Assembly: GCA_013377095.1 (NCBI GenBank)
Contig: JACAAY010000001.1
Span: forward strand, 62,001-126,000
DNA from: Desulfuromonadales bacterium
GTDB lineage: Bacteria; Desulfobacterota; Desulfuromonadia; Geobacterales; Pseudopelobacteraceae
Reading direction: 5' to 3'
DNA length: 64,000 nucleotides
Shown here: positions 8,454 to 17,332 of the stretch, one piece after another
How the letters are laid out: each line of letters starts with the position of its first letter
How positions within the stretch are numbered: position 1 is the first letter of the stretch
Program-made: the position numbers and the translations under genes
Notes under the pieces: model-generated
Told to the model about the DNA's origin: nothing
Databases searched by the model: none
The model's input: only the letters and a program-made list of their open reading frames with translations

Positions 8454-10270
8454 CGTGAACAGCGCAGAGAAGCATCGCTTAATGGGACAATCATCTCGGC
8501 CTTGAGCACGTTGAGCGCAAGCAGCGGACTCATGTCTTCCATCGGCATGGAGATCATCGAACCATCCGGCTGCGGCATGGATGCCACCTTGGGTGCAAGT
8601 GCTTCGTTGGGGGTAAGCCGGAGATCCACCAGCAGGGGGCGGGGGGCTGCCAACACATCCTGTAGTAAACCCAGTTCAGTCGCATCGCTGATGCGGCGGA
8701 AGGGAATTTGATACGTGCGGGCAAGCTCTTCCAGGTCAGGCAGCCATAGACCGGCCTCGGGTCCTGTGCCGACATAGCGTTCGGAAAAATAGTTGCGCAT
8801 GGTGTTGCGGATGGAGGCATAGCCTGAGTTGTTCAGTATGATCAGGCAGATCGGCAGGTTGAAGGCCCGCAGGGTGGCCAGTTCCTGGATGTTGAGCTGG
8901 AGACTGCCGTCACTCTCGATTGCCACCATCGGCTTGCAGCCGTTGGCGAAACAGGCGCCGATGGCGGCGGGGAGGCCATACCCCATGGAGCCGAGTCCTG
9001 AGGTAAGAAATACCCGCTGTCCCGGTTTGTTGCGAAAAACCGCGTAAAAAGCCTCGACTGCCAGTCCGGAGCTGCCGGTACTGATCAGGGTGTCCTCGGG
9101 TATGGCATCGGACAGGGCGTCCATGGCCTGGAAATGACTGATCTCTCCATGGGAGGAGAACACCATTTCATTGGATATGTCATAGCGCTTTTTCCAATCA
9201 GCACATCGTTCGCGCCACCCTGAAATATCGAGCTGGGGCAGGGAACCGGCTCTCTCCCGCATGGCGGTAAGAAATACCACCGCATCGGATTCCACGCTCA
9301 ATTCGATCTCCATGTCCAGTTTCCCAATCTCATTGTGGTCCACATCAACCACTACCTTATGGGCGGCAAGGGCAAAACCGCGCGGGTTGTAGGCAGTTAT
9401 GATGTTATCCAGACGACTTCCGATGGAAATCAGGAGATCGCAGTTCTGCACGGCGAAGTTTGGGGCGCGCAGGGCGACAACTCCGGGACGGCCGACCAGC
9501 AGGGGGTGGGCGTAGGGGAGCAGATCGAGGGCGTTCCAGGTGGTGACAACCGGAACCCCAAGGGCTTCGATCAGATCCTTGAACATCCGGGATGCACCGG
9601 AAAGGCGAACGCCATGACCTGCAAGAATGAGTGGTCGCTCTGCTCCACGCAGGAGCTCGAAAATCCTCTCAATGGTCTCAGGCTCCACGGATGATGAATT
9701 GTCGGACCAGGTGTTATCAAGGCCCGGCAAGGAGACTGGATCGATGGGCGCCCCCTGAATGTCGAGGGGGACATCGATCCAGACGGGGCCCTGGCGTCCG
9801 CTGCGAGCCAGCCGCACGGCTTTTTCTAGCTCCAGCCGGATGTCTTCGGGGCGCTTGATGGTGACGGCATACTTGGTGATCGGTTTCACCAGGCTGATGA
9901 TGTCGACCTCCTGGACCCCCTTCTGTCGCAGAGGGGCGCCGTTAAGCATATCGGGACGCTTGACCTGGCCGGAAATAACCAGCATCGGCACGGATTCAAT
10001 CCATGCCCCGGCGACGCCGGTGATGGCATTGGTTGCGCCGGGGCCGGTCGTAACCACCGCGACCCCCAGGTTTTCGTTGATGCGGGCATAGGCCTCGGCA
10101 GCGATCGCACAGGCTTGCTCGTGCAGGCAGGCGACAGCCTTCAGGCGAGGGTTCTTGCCCATGGCATCCACAAGATACATGGCTCCGCCGCCAGGTAGCA
10201 GGAATACATGATCAACCCCTTCATTTGCAACAAAGTCTGCTATGTAATCAGAAACACGATAGGTATCCAT
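8450..10270 (-). CDS. Acetolactate-synthase-like TPP enzyme, candidate sugar C2-branching enzyme (YerE-like)
   Basis: The 606-residue protein has all three TPP-enzyme domains. The PYR domain has LLPGGGAMY and LHEQACAIAAEAYAR with the catalytic Glu. The central domain spans about residues 200-330. The PP domain has ESDGSLQLNIQEL followed about 25 residues later by NNSGY, which matches the GDG-N25-NN cofactor motif except for Ser in the first position. The family includes acetolactate synthase, but ilvN, ilvC and other branched-chain genes are absent here. Its neighbours are rfbFGH and a NeuB homologue. In Yersinia, the TPP flavoenzyme YerE adds a two-carbon unit from pyruvate to CDP-4-keto-3,6-dideoxyglucose, the very product rfbFGH would supply. 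The start lies 2 bp after the neuB-like stop. Confidence 0.88.
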   Translation of the reverse strand: MDTYRVSDYIADFVANEGVDHVFLLPGGGAMYLVDAMGKNPRLKAVACLHEQACAIAAEAYARINENLGVAVVTTGPGATNAITGVAGAWIESVPMLVISGQVKRPDMLNGAPLRQKGVQEVDIISLVKPITKYAVTIKRPEDIRLELEKAVRLARSGRQGPVWIDVPLDIQGAPIDPVSLPGLDNTWSDNSSSVEPETIERIFELLRGAERPLILAGHGVRLSGASRMFKDLIEALGVPVVTTWNALDLLPYAHPLLVGRPGVVALRAPNFAVQNCDLLISIGSRLDNIITAYNPRGFALAAHKVVVDVDHNEIGKLDMEIELSVESDAVVFLTAMRERAGSLPQLDISGWRERCADWKKRYDISNEMVFSSHGEISHFQAMDALSDAIPEDTLISTGSSGLAVEAFYAVFRNKPGQRVFLTSGLGSMGYGLPAAIGACFANGCKPMVAIESDGSLQLNIQELATLRAFNLPICLIILNNSGYASIRNTMRNYFSERYVGTGPEAGLWLPDLEELARTYQIPFRRISDATELGLLQDVLAAPRPLLVDLRLTPNEALAPKVASMPQPDGSMISMPMEDMSPLLALNVLKAEMIVPLSDASLRCSR

Positions 10271-10272
10271 GG

Positions 10273-11778
10273 TTATTCCATCCAGAAGCTGATGAGTGTC
10301 TTGCGGTTGCGGTTTTCGCTGATTGCCGGATCGGTGTAGAATGAATCGTTCTGCAGGTGAGTGCTGGAAATTTCCTCGATGATAGCCCCTTCTGACGAAC
10401 TGAAGGCATGACGTACACCGGGATCTACCGTGACAACATCACCCGGATTGCAGGTCTGGGGAACGCCATCGAATTCCATTTGGACACTGCCATACAATAC
10501 ATGGAAGGTCTCTTCCTTCTGCTTGTGGTACTGTTCGGGGTGTCTCTGGCCCGGCATGACAATCAGGAGTTTTTTGCAGTAGGCGCGGTTTACGACCGTG
10601 AGCATGGTCAGGCCTTCCTCCCAGAACCTGTCGATACCATAGTGGTGTGATATTTCCAGATCTGTGCATCCGGGAAAGGTTATGCCGCTCTCGTTCAACA
10701 GCTTCCTTACACTCTGTACGATGTGCAGTACGTTGTTCTGCTGATTCAGCAAGGTTGCATTAGCGTACGTGATCGCCTCATCTGCGGCAATGGCGCTTGT
10801 GGCGGTACACTGGGCATACTTCGACCAATCGTTGGCAGTGATCTGTCCTTCCTCGGGCGGGAAGGCAAAATAGACATCATCCGGCAGAATCGATTTCCCT
10901 GCCTGAACAGGCCGCTTGGCAAATACCCCGCGACGCAGAGAACGGAGGCTGGCGGTTTCTGCGGGATTAGTATCTGCTCTTCGGCCACCGATGCCGCACA
11001 GGGTATGGGCGTTTTGGGCGGCTTCAAGCCAATTATTGACCTGGTCCGGTGATGCTGAGTAGGCGTTGAGGGGGAAGTTAGCCGTGGGTACACCCACATG
11101 CTTCTCAAAAACGCTGGCGCCCTTTGCGACGGCCAGTTTGACTATGTCAACATTGTCAGGGTTCTCATGGGTGGAAAAACCGATACGCACTCCGGGATAA
11201 CGGGCTCTGAGGAAATCAATCTGAGACAGGTTCATGTGGTCATCCTGCGTCGGGTATTCACCGACGCAGTGGAGGATGGCAAACTCCTTATTGCGGTGCA
11301 CAAAGAAACTGACCACCCTGTCGATGTCTTCAAGGCTCGCCCCTGCCGTGGAGGCGATGATCGGCAGATCGGAACAGACTACCCGTTCCAGCAAAGGCCA
11401 ATCATTAAACGAGCAGCTGGCTATCTTAACGATGTCGAGCTTTTGGGACTTTATCAAATCCATTGACGGCTCATCGAAGGGGGTCGCCATGGTAATGAAT
11501 CCGTTTGCATGCATTTCGTCTACAAGACTCTGAAATTGATCATGGCTCAACTTCGTTTCAGAGAACCGCTTGACGTATTTGATGTCGTCACGACCCTTTT
11601 TTGAGGGGTGGATGAAGGTATCCAGATCCCGATACTGGAGTTTAAATGCACAGCTGAAATTAAACTTTCTGATCACTTCACCCATGGTGCGGATGATGCG
11701 AATGCCATGATCAACGTCGCCCATGTGGTTGTTTGCCATTTCAAGTATGAAAAGCGGTTCCGGAATTACTCTATTCAT
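10273..11778 (-). CDS. NeuB-type sialic/nonulosonic acid synthase fused to a cupin domain
   Basis: Residues about 1-270 match the NeuB TIM-barrel synthases: EMANNHMGD at the start, AFKLQYRDLDTF, IVKIASCS, ILHCVGEYP, IGFSTHE and FEKHVGV. They condense phosphoenolpyruvate with an amino- or neutral sugar to a nonulosonic acid. Residues about 285-345 resemble a SAF-like antifreeze domain (RRGVFAKRPVQAG). From about residue 350 an extra cupin follows, with HPEQYHKQKEETFHVL metal ligands and the GDVVTVDPGVRHAF second motif, as in lyxose-isomerase-like cupins. Usual NeuB proteins are near 340-350 residues, so this is a true fusion of 501. It lies between rfbH (26 bp) and the TPP enzyme (2 bp). Confidence 0.9.
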   Translation of the reverse strand: MNRVIPEPLFILEMANNHMGDVDHGIRIIRTMGEVIRKFNFSCAFKLQYRDLDTFIHPSKKGRDDIKYVKRFSETKLSHDQFQSLVDEMHANGFITMATPFDEPSMDLIKSQKLDIVKIASCSFNDWPLLERVVCSDLPIIASTAGASLEDIDRVVSFFVHRNKEFAILHCVGEYPTQDDHMNLSQIDFLRARYPGVRIGFSTHENPDNVDIVKLAVAKGASVFEKHVGVPTANFPLNAYSASPDQVNNWLEAAQNAHTLCGIGGRRADTNPAETASLRSLRRGVFAKRPVQAGKSILPDDVYFAFPPEEGQITANDWSKYAQCTATSAIAADEAITYANATLLNQQNNVLHIVQSVRKLLNESGITFPGCTDLEISHHYGIDRFWEEGLTMLTVVNRAYCKKLLIVMPGQRHPEQYHKQKEETFHVLYGSVQMEFDGVPQTCNPGDVVTVDPGVRHAFSSSEGAIIEEISSTHLQNDSFYTDPAISENRNRKTLISFWME

Positions 11779-11804
11779 TTAACTGCCTCGCTAAAATGAG
11801 TGCG

Positions 11805-13151
11805 TTACGACACAAAGGACTTGATAGTTTTCAGGATGAAGTCCAGCATCTCTTCATTCATCCCCGGATAAACCCCTAGCCAGAAGGTATGCTTCATGAT
11901 CTGATCGGTAATTGCAAGATCTCCAATGACGCGGTAGCCGGCTCCGCTTCTGCGCATGTCGTCAAAACAGGGGTGCTTGATCAGGTTGCCGGCAAAGAGC
12001 ATGCGGGTTTGAATTCCGTTACTCTCAAGGTGGTTGACTATGCTTTCACGGGTTAGACCGCTCCCCTGGCGGATCGTCAACAGGAAACCGAACCAGCACG
12101 GATCTGAGTTCATTGTTGCTTCGGGGAGAATGAAGTGCTCAACGCAATCGGCCAGCCCGTTTCGCAGCAGTGTCCAATTGCGCTTGCGCGCTTCAATGAA
12201 AGCGGGCAATTTTTCAAGTTGGGCGCATCCTATGGCGGCCTGCATGTCGGTTACTTTCAGATTGTAGCCAAAGTGGGAATACACATATTTATGATCGTAT
12301 CCCAGGGGGAGTTCGCCGAACTGTTGACCGAAACGGTTGCCACAGGTGTTGTCCGTGCCTGATGGGCACGAGCAATCCCGTCCCCAGTCGCGGAAGGATT
12401 CGACCAATTGTTTCAATTGGAGATTGTCTGTGTACACCGCACCGCCTTCTCCCATGGTCATATGGTGGGGTGGATAGAAACTGGAAGTGCCAATGTGGCC
12501 GATTGTGCCGGTGTAGTGCCAGTCACCCCGATAGAAATACCGCGAACCGAGGGCATCGCAGTTGTCTTCAATCAGCCAGAGATCGTGCTTGTCACAAAAA
12601 ATCTTCACCGCAGCAAGATCAAAGGGGTTGCCAAGGGTATGGGCCAGCATCACGGCTTTGGTTTTTGGCGAAAGGGCTGCATCCAGTTGTGCTATATCAG
12701 CATTGTAGGTTGGTAGGGACACATCAACAAATACGGGTACGGCGCCATACTGAATGATCGGTGAAACTGTTGTGGGAAAGCCGGCGGCCACGGTTATGAC
12801 TTCGTCTCCCGGCCTAATGCGGCGATCGCCAAGTTTTGGGGAGGTGAGCGCCACGAAAGCCAGCAGGTTTGCCGATGAACCGGAATTGGTGAGCGAGCAG
12901 TGCTGAACACTAAGGAATCGGGCGAAGTCCCGTTCGAACTGTTCGGCAAACCTGCCGGTAGTGAGCCAGAAATCAAGGGAAGCTTCGACAAGATTGGCGA
13001 TTTCACGCTCATTGAAAACCCGGCCGCCATAGGGAATTTTGTCGCCAATGGCGAATGTCCTCTTTTCTGAGTGAACATGGTTGTAGTAGGCAATAGCAGC
13101 TTCAACGGTTTGTCGACGCAAGTTTTGTTCTTGTGTCTTGTAATCGTTCAT
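11805..13151 (-). CDS. rfbH: CDP-4-keto-6-deoxyglucose 3-dehydrase (E1, RfbH/DdhC)
   Basis: The 448-residue protein is a member of the aminotransferase-fold DegT family that no longer transaminates. At the PLP lysine position it has [14 protein letters not shown], the His replacement that marks the 3-dehydrase. It also carries the 2Fe-2S ligand set: EDNC, then 61 residues on CSC, seven more and a Cys (NTCGN), so CxC-x7-C is exact. The enzyme removes the C3 hydroxyl of CDP-4-keto-6-deoxyglucose using PMP and electrons from an E3 reductase, giving the 3,6-dideoxy sugar. Its substrate comes from rfbG, 19 bp upstream. No E3 reductase gene is visible in the window. Confidence 0.96.
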   Translation of the reverse strand: MNDYKTQEQNLRRQTVEAAIAYYNHVHSEKRTFAIGDKIPYGGRVFNEREIANLVEASLDFWLTTGRFAEQFERDFARFLSVQHCSLTNSGSSANLLAFVALTSPKLGDRRIRPGDEVITVAAGFPTTVSPIIQYGAVPVFVDVSLPTYNADIAQLDAALSPKTKAVMLAHTLGNPFDLAAVKIFCDKHDLWLIEDNCDALGSRYFYRGDWHYTGTIGHIGTSSFYPPHHMTMGEGGAVYTDNLQLKQLVESFRDWGRDCSCPSGTDNTCGNRFGQQFGELPLGYDHKYVYSHFGYNLKVTDMQAAIGCAQLEKLPAFIEARKRNWTLLRNGLADCVEHFILPEATMNSDPCWFGFLLTIRQGSGLTRESIVNHLESNGIQTRMLFAGNLIKHPCFDDMRRSGAGYRVIGDLAITDQIMKHTFWLGVYPGMNEEMLDFILKTIKSFVS

Positions 13152-13170
13152 ATTTCCCTCGGTTGGATAG

Positions 13171-14253
13171 TTATGGACTGTCGGTATATTCTTCGATCTG
13201 TTCCATACAGACAGTTCTCAGGTCGTCTCCGGACCGATAGTGATGTGTCCACTCGATGATGGATCCAAGCGCTTTATCCAGGTTCCATCTTGGTTGCCAG
13301 CCCATCTTGGTCTTGGCCTTGGAACAGTCCAACTTAAGGTAGTGAGCCTCATGGGGGTGGGCGTCAGTATCAATTTCATACCGAGATCCTTCACCCCAGA
13401 GCTGGCATATTCGCTGAACAATCCATTCAACCGGCATGGCGTCGCTGTCGAGTGGGCCGAAGTTCCATTCGCCAGCAAGTTCCAGACCATCTTCGAAAAG
13501 CCGTCGGGCAAGGGTCAGATATCCACTGAGAGGCTCCAGCACATGTTGCCAGGGACGCACAGCATGGGGATTGCGGATGCGAACGACGTTACCTTCCAGA
13601 AGAGAGCGGATGATGTCGGGCACCAAGCGGTCTGCAGCCCAATCACCGCCGCCGATTACGTTGCCTGCCCGGGCTGTTGCTATGGCCACTCCGTGCTGCG
13701 TGTATGTCTGCGGATTAAAGTATGATGATCGATACGCGGCAGTTACCAGCTCGGAGCAGGCCTTGCTGCTGGAATAGGGGTCGCCCCCCCCCAGAGGATC
13801 GTTCTCGCGATATCCCCAGACCCATTCACGGTTTTCATAGCATTTGTCGGTGGTAACATTTACGAGCGCCTTGACCGACGGGCAGGTACGGATGGCCTCC
13901 AGCAGATTCACCGTTCCCATCACATTGGTTGCATAGGTTTCCAGTGGGATCTTATAAGAGTCGCGTACGAGCGGTTGAGCGGCCAAATGGAAGACAATTT
14001 CGGGTTGCGCTTCACGCAATATTGCCGACAGGTTTTCGGCATTGCGAATATCAGCAATATGGGAACAGAGCAAATCCTTAATGCGGGAGAGTTCAAAAAG
14101 GCTTGGGCTGGTGGGAGGATCAAGGGCATAGCCGGTTACCTGTGCGCCGAGGCGAGAGAGCCATAGACAGAGCCAGCTACCTTTGAAGCCGGTGTGACCG
14201 GTAACAAATACTTTTTTGTTGCAATAAAAACGGTTCATTACCAAATTTTCCAC
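13171..14253 (-). CDS. rfbG: CDP-glucose 4,6-dehydratase
   Basis: The 360-residue extended SDR begins with [13 protein letters not shown] and contains [30 protein letters not shown] (YxxxK-type helix) and a [10 protein letters not shown] segment characteristic of RfbG. It converts CDP-glucose to CDP-4-keto-6-deoxyglucose with internal NAD. The frame used starts at ATG 14253, behind an AGGAC ribosome site, and overlaps the rfbF end by 16 bp. A second ATG at 14238 is fused to the rfbF stop as TAATG. It is the second step of the rfbF-rfbG-rfbH pathway. Confidence 0.96.
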   Translation of the reverse strand: MENLVMNRFYCNKKVFVTGHTGFKGSWLCLWLSRLGAQVTGYALDPPTSPSLFELSRIKDLLCSHIADIRNAENLSAILREAQPEIVFHLAAQPLVRDSYKIPLETYATNVMGTVNLLEAIRTCPSVKALVNVTTDKCYENREWVWGYRENDPLGGGDPYSSSKACSELVTAAYRSSYFNPQTYTQHGVAIATARAGNVIGGGDWAADRLVPDIIRSLLEGNVVRIRNPHAVRPWQHVLEPLSGYLTLARRLFEDGLELAGEWNFGPLDSDAMPVEWIVQRICQLWGEGSRYEIDTDAHPHEAHYLKLDCSKAKTKMGWQPRWNLDKALGSIIEWTHHYRSGDDLRTVCMEQIEEYTDSP

Positions 14254-15014
14254 TTTGCTTGTCCTGACTCCCAGAGGTTACTCAACTCCTCTTTATCACG
14301 AACAGCATCCATACATTTCCAGAAACCGTGGTGCTTGTAAGCCATCAGTTGGTTTTCGAGAGAAAGTGTTTCCAGCGGCCCCTGTTCCCAAACGATATGA
14401 TCAGCTTCGGGGGGGATATAAGAGAATACTTCCGGTTGCAGTACAAAGAAACCCCCATTGATCCAGCCACCGTCGCCAATCGGCTTCTCCTTAAAACTTG
14501 AAACGTGGTTATCGTCATCCATTGCCAACAGGCCGAAACGCCCAGCTGGTTGAACAGCGGTAACCGTTGCAATTTTCCCGTGATTACGATGAAAAGAAAC
14601 GAGCTCGGCTAAATTTATATTTGCAACTCCATCACCATATGTAAGGATGAAATCCTCCTTACCCACATAGTGCTCAACTCGTTTTAGGCGACCGGCAGTC
14701 TGTGTGTTAAGTCCTGTTTCAACGAGTGTTACACGAAAGTTTTCGGTGTTAGTCTGGTGGATTTCAAAACTGTTTGTATTAAGATTGAAGGTTACGTCAG
14801 AGTTATAGACGTAATAATTCATAAAGTATTCTTTGATCATATGCCCTTTATATCCCAAGCAGATGATGAACTCGTTGAAGCCCTGAGCCTCGAAAATCTT
14901 CATAATATGCCAAAGTATTGGTTTTTCTCCAATTTCTATCATGGGTTTTGGCTTAAGGTATGATTCTTCCGAAATTCTGGTTCCCAGTCCACCCGCAAAA
15001 ATAACTACTTTCAT
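14238..15014 (-). CDS. rfbF: Glucose-1-phosphate cytidylyltransferase
   Basis: The 258-residue protein has the nucleotidyltransferase signature GGLGTRISEESYLKPKP followed by EIGEKPILWHIMK and ILTYGDGVANI, all typical of RfbF. It makes CDP-glucose from CTP and glucose-1-phosphate and so commits glucose to the CDP-dideoxysugar route. It is the first intact gene of the leftward operon. The gene is noticeably more AT-rich than its neighbours, for example in the stretch 14740-14830. The 562 bp upstream holds a decayed gene and possibly the operon promoter, which I could not pinpoint. Confidence 0.96.
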   Translation of the reverse strand: MKVVIFAGGLGTRISEESYLKPKPMIEIGEKPILWHIMKIFEAQGFNEFIICLGYKGHMIKEYFMNYYVYNSDVTFNLNTNSFEIHQTNTENFRVTLVETGLNTQTAGRLKRVEHYVGKEDFILTYGDGVANINLAELVSFHRNHGKIATVTAVQPAGRFGLLAMDDDNHVSSFKEKPIGDGGWINGGFFVLQPEVFSYIPPEADHIVWEQGPLETLSLENQLMAYKHHGFWKCMDAVRDKEELSNLWESGQAKWKIW

Positions 15015-15078
15015 AAGGCTTTACCCCTTGCTGGTTTGTAAATAGTCAAACTTTTTAAATGCGAAGTTGAAATCCACG

Positions 15079-15560
15079 TCATTGCATCAACAGAGCATAG
15101 GTAATAATCGCATATTGTCCTTCAATCGCAAATGGATTGTGATGAACAAGCACGTAAGTCTGATTCGGAAATTCATTTGAGTTGGCCTGACAGAGCTCGA
15201 TCAAGTGACGGATATCGTTGATATACCCGCAATGAACGCCATGAAATGACAACAGGGCTTTCAGGTGTTTTTCGCAACCTGTCTGCGGTGAAAGAAGTTA
15301 TAAGCATCAGCAATGCCAAGGACATGAGTTGCCAGTGCAAGGTTGTAAGTGTCTTTTTGACACAAACAGTGCGGCGCCAGGATAATTGGGATCTACCGGG
15401 AATCGTTTATGACATTCCGGTTGCAGGGTTTGTCGTAAATGGAGAGGTTCTTCATATGCGTCCGATTCTTTTTATGGATGCGCTCGATCATTCCCCATGA
15501 ACACCATAAGCTGGTAGCAACGTCAACACTGCAAGGAATGAATTTTCTCAAATTGCTTGC
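15079..15560 (-). pseudogene. Decayed protein-coding gene of unknown family
   Basis: This is the gene-free stretch before rfbF. Reading the minus strand, one frame gives a plausible protein from about 15560, broken by a single in-frame TAG near 15389. It continues (LAPHCLCQKDTYN, THVLGIADAYNFFHRR) to a TGA around 15270. A second frame then carries on without a gap (SFHGVHCGYINDIRHLIEL, TYVLVHHNPFAIEGQYAI) to TGA 15079-15081. One nonsense codon plus one frameshift would explain it. I do not recognise the family. The plus-strand frame over 15246-15500 is its antisense shadow. A fully non-coding origin remains possible. Confidence 0.45.
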
Positions 15561-15576
15561 GGGTTTCAGATGAAAG

Positions 15577-17148
15577 CTAAGGCTGCCCCAGAAGCGCTGC
15601 CTTGCTCTCTGCATTCCATGGTTCAATCTCCAGTACCCTGCGATAGAACGTTTTGGCTTCTTCGGGGCGACCGACTGAAGCACAGATATGCCCCAAGCTG
15701 GTCAGGGTCTCCACGTCGCGGGGGGTCAGCCGAAAAAGATCAAGGTATATACCTATGGCATCGTCGACCATGCCGAGTTCGGCAAAGTAGAGGTCGGCCA
15801 GGTTTTTGCGGAAGTTGCTGTTGGTCGGTTGCAGTTCGACAGCCTGTTCGTAGGCGCGACGAGCCCCCTCGATGTCGCCGAGACGGTAACGCAGTACACC
15901 GAGATCATTATGACCGATGGCGTGATCCGGATAGTGATGGACGAGCTCTTCCAGCATGGCCTGGGCTTCACTTAGCCGGTCGTGCAGCACAAACTTTTGT
16001 ACCTCGGCGTGTATTTCATCGGCGCTGGGGTGTGCGGCAGGCGTCACCTGTTGAGTCATTCCGACATTGGCGATGTTTGTAAGGGATTCCCGTGCAACAC
16101 TGTTCCATGGTTCAATTATCAGGATGCTTTCAAGGAATGAACGTGCATCATCAAGCTTGCCGTTTTCAAGACAGATATGGCTTATTGCTTTGAGCACATC
16201 AATATCCCTCGGATTGTCGCCAAGAATCTTGACATAAAGCTTCATGGCCTCTTCAGTTTCTGAAAAAGCGATGTAGAGTAGATCAGCAAGATTCTTTTGA
16301 AAGTTAAGGTTGTCCGGTTGTAAACGCACGGCCTCTTCATGGTGAAAGCGTGAACGGGTGTTATCACCTTCCTGTTGGTACAACACCCCCAGGTCGTTAT
16401 GGGCAACAGCGAAGTTTGGGTGACTGAAAACCAGTTCCTCCAACGCTTTACGAGCATCACTTGTTTTGCCCGACTGGGCCAAATCAAGAGCGTGCTGATA
16501 AAGTTGTTCGGGGGTCTGTTGTGGTTTTTGTGGCCCGGAGGGTGTGGTGAAGCCCTGAATGTAGTTCGCGGCGGAAAGTTCAGCCAGAGATGCTTTCGGT
16601 GTTTCTTGTAACTGAAGTACTGGACTTGACATTCGAGCCATCCGGTATTGGGTCGAAACTTGAGTTCCGAGCTGTTGCATGGCTTGCTGCGCCGTGCTGT
16701 TGGAGGGATCAATGTTGAGAGTTTGCTCAAAATAGTGACGAGCCTGTTTGTTCCGGCCGGTTTGTTGTGAAATTGAGCCCAATGCGTTCAATGTTTCTAT
16801 GTCATAGGGGGCGTCATTCAGAATATCCATGTAGGCTCGTATGGCGTCGTCAGCCCATTCCAATTCGAAAAAATAAAAATCGGCCAGGTTTTTCCGATAG
16901 GTAATGTTGGTCGGATCAAGCTTGTGGGCTTTTTCGTAATGGGCCAGGGCTTTCATGCCATTTCCCGTTTGGTAATAGAGTACTGCCAGATCGTTATGGG
17001 CTTGGGCAAATTCAGGATAGATCTTGATGAAATTCTGGATTTGACGGATCGCTTCTTCTGTTTCCACCTCACGCATGTAGCTAACGATTCTCTCGTAGGT
17101 TGCCTGCCCTTCTATTACGACAAGACCTTGATTCGCCACTTGGTTCAT
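15577..17148 (-). CDS. TPR protein with three repeated modules
   Basis: The 523-residue protein is built almost wholly of tetratricopeptide repeats. Three homologous blocks of about 130 residues recur, each with an AHNDL or GHNDL helix (near residues 50, 249 and 412), a KNLAD helix (86, 285, 448) and an EPWN or DPSN turn. Linkers of different length, rich in Pro, Gln and Thr, separate them. No catalytic domain, signal peptide or membrane segment is visible, so a scaffold or glycosyltransferase partner is plausible. GGGGAG 8 bp before the ATG is a strong ribosome site. It lies just upstream of the sugar operon and is transcribed in the same direction. Confidence 0.88.
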   Translation of the reverse strand: MNQVANQGLVVIEGQATYERIVSYMREVETEEAIRQIQNFIKIYPEFAQAHNDLAVLYYQTGNGMKALAHYEKAHKLDPTNITYRKNLADFYFFELEWADDAIRAYMDILNDAPYDIETLNALGSISQQTGRNKQARHYFEQTLNIDPSNSTAQQAMQQLGTQVSTQYRMARMSSPVLQLQETPKASLAELSAANYIQGFTTPSGPQKPQQTPEQLYQHALDLAQSGKTSDARKALEELVFSHPNFAVAHNDLGVLYQQEGDNTRSRFHHEEAVRLQPDNLNFQKNLADLLYIAFSETEEAMKLYVKILGDNPRDIDVLKAISHICLENGKLDDARSFLESILIIEPWNSVARESLTNIANVGMTQQVTPAAHPSADEIHAEVQKFVLHDRLSEAQAMLEELVHHYPDHAIGHNDLGVLRYRLGDIEGARRAYEQAVELQPTNSNFRKNLADLYFAELGMVDDAIGIYLDLFRLTPRDVETLTSLGHICASVGRPEEAKTFYRRVLEIEPWNAESKAALLGQP

Positions 17149-17272
17149 ATCAGCTCCCCGCCCAAAGATATTGTTGCGAATATGATTTTATCTACCTAAA
17201 TTTATTACAATAGCCGCATATTATTTGCAATAAAACGTTACTAAGAATCCAGATTTGGGTGATACAGAATGT

Positions 17273-17303
17273 AAAAAGGGGATTCTTTGTGTGAACCCCC
17301 TTT
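17273..17303 (-). terminator. Rho-independent terminator after the second TPR gene
   Basis: On the minus strand an AAAGGGGG arm pairs with CCCCTTT across a short loop, with three more pairs after one mismatch. The stem runs directly into a T run. It sits about 30 bp after the stop of the 17333-18529 gene. Confidence 0.75.
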
Positions 17304-17332
17304 GATATTTATCCGAGAGCCGGTGGAGTTCG

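Noticed and set aside
8450-10270. Housekeeping acetolactate synthase IlvB
   Set aside because: No small subunit, ilvC or leuA genes are near, and it is embedded in a sugar operon beside rfbFGH; a sugar-branching role is more likely.
15246-15500. Plus-strand 84-codon gene before rfbF
   Set aside because: The opposite strand gives more protein-like sequence (decayed gene), and this frame has no ribosome site.
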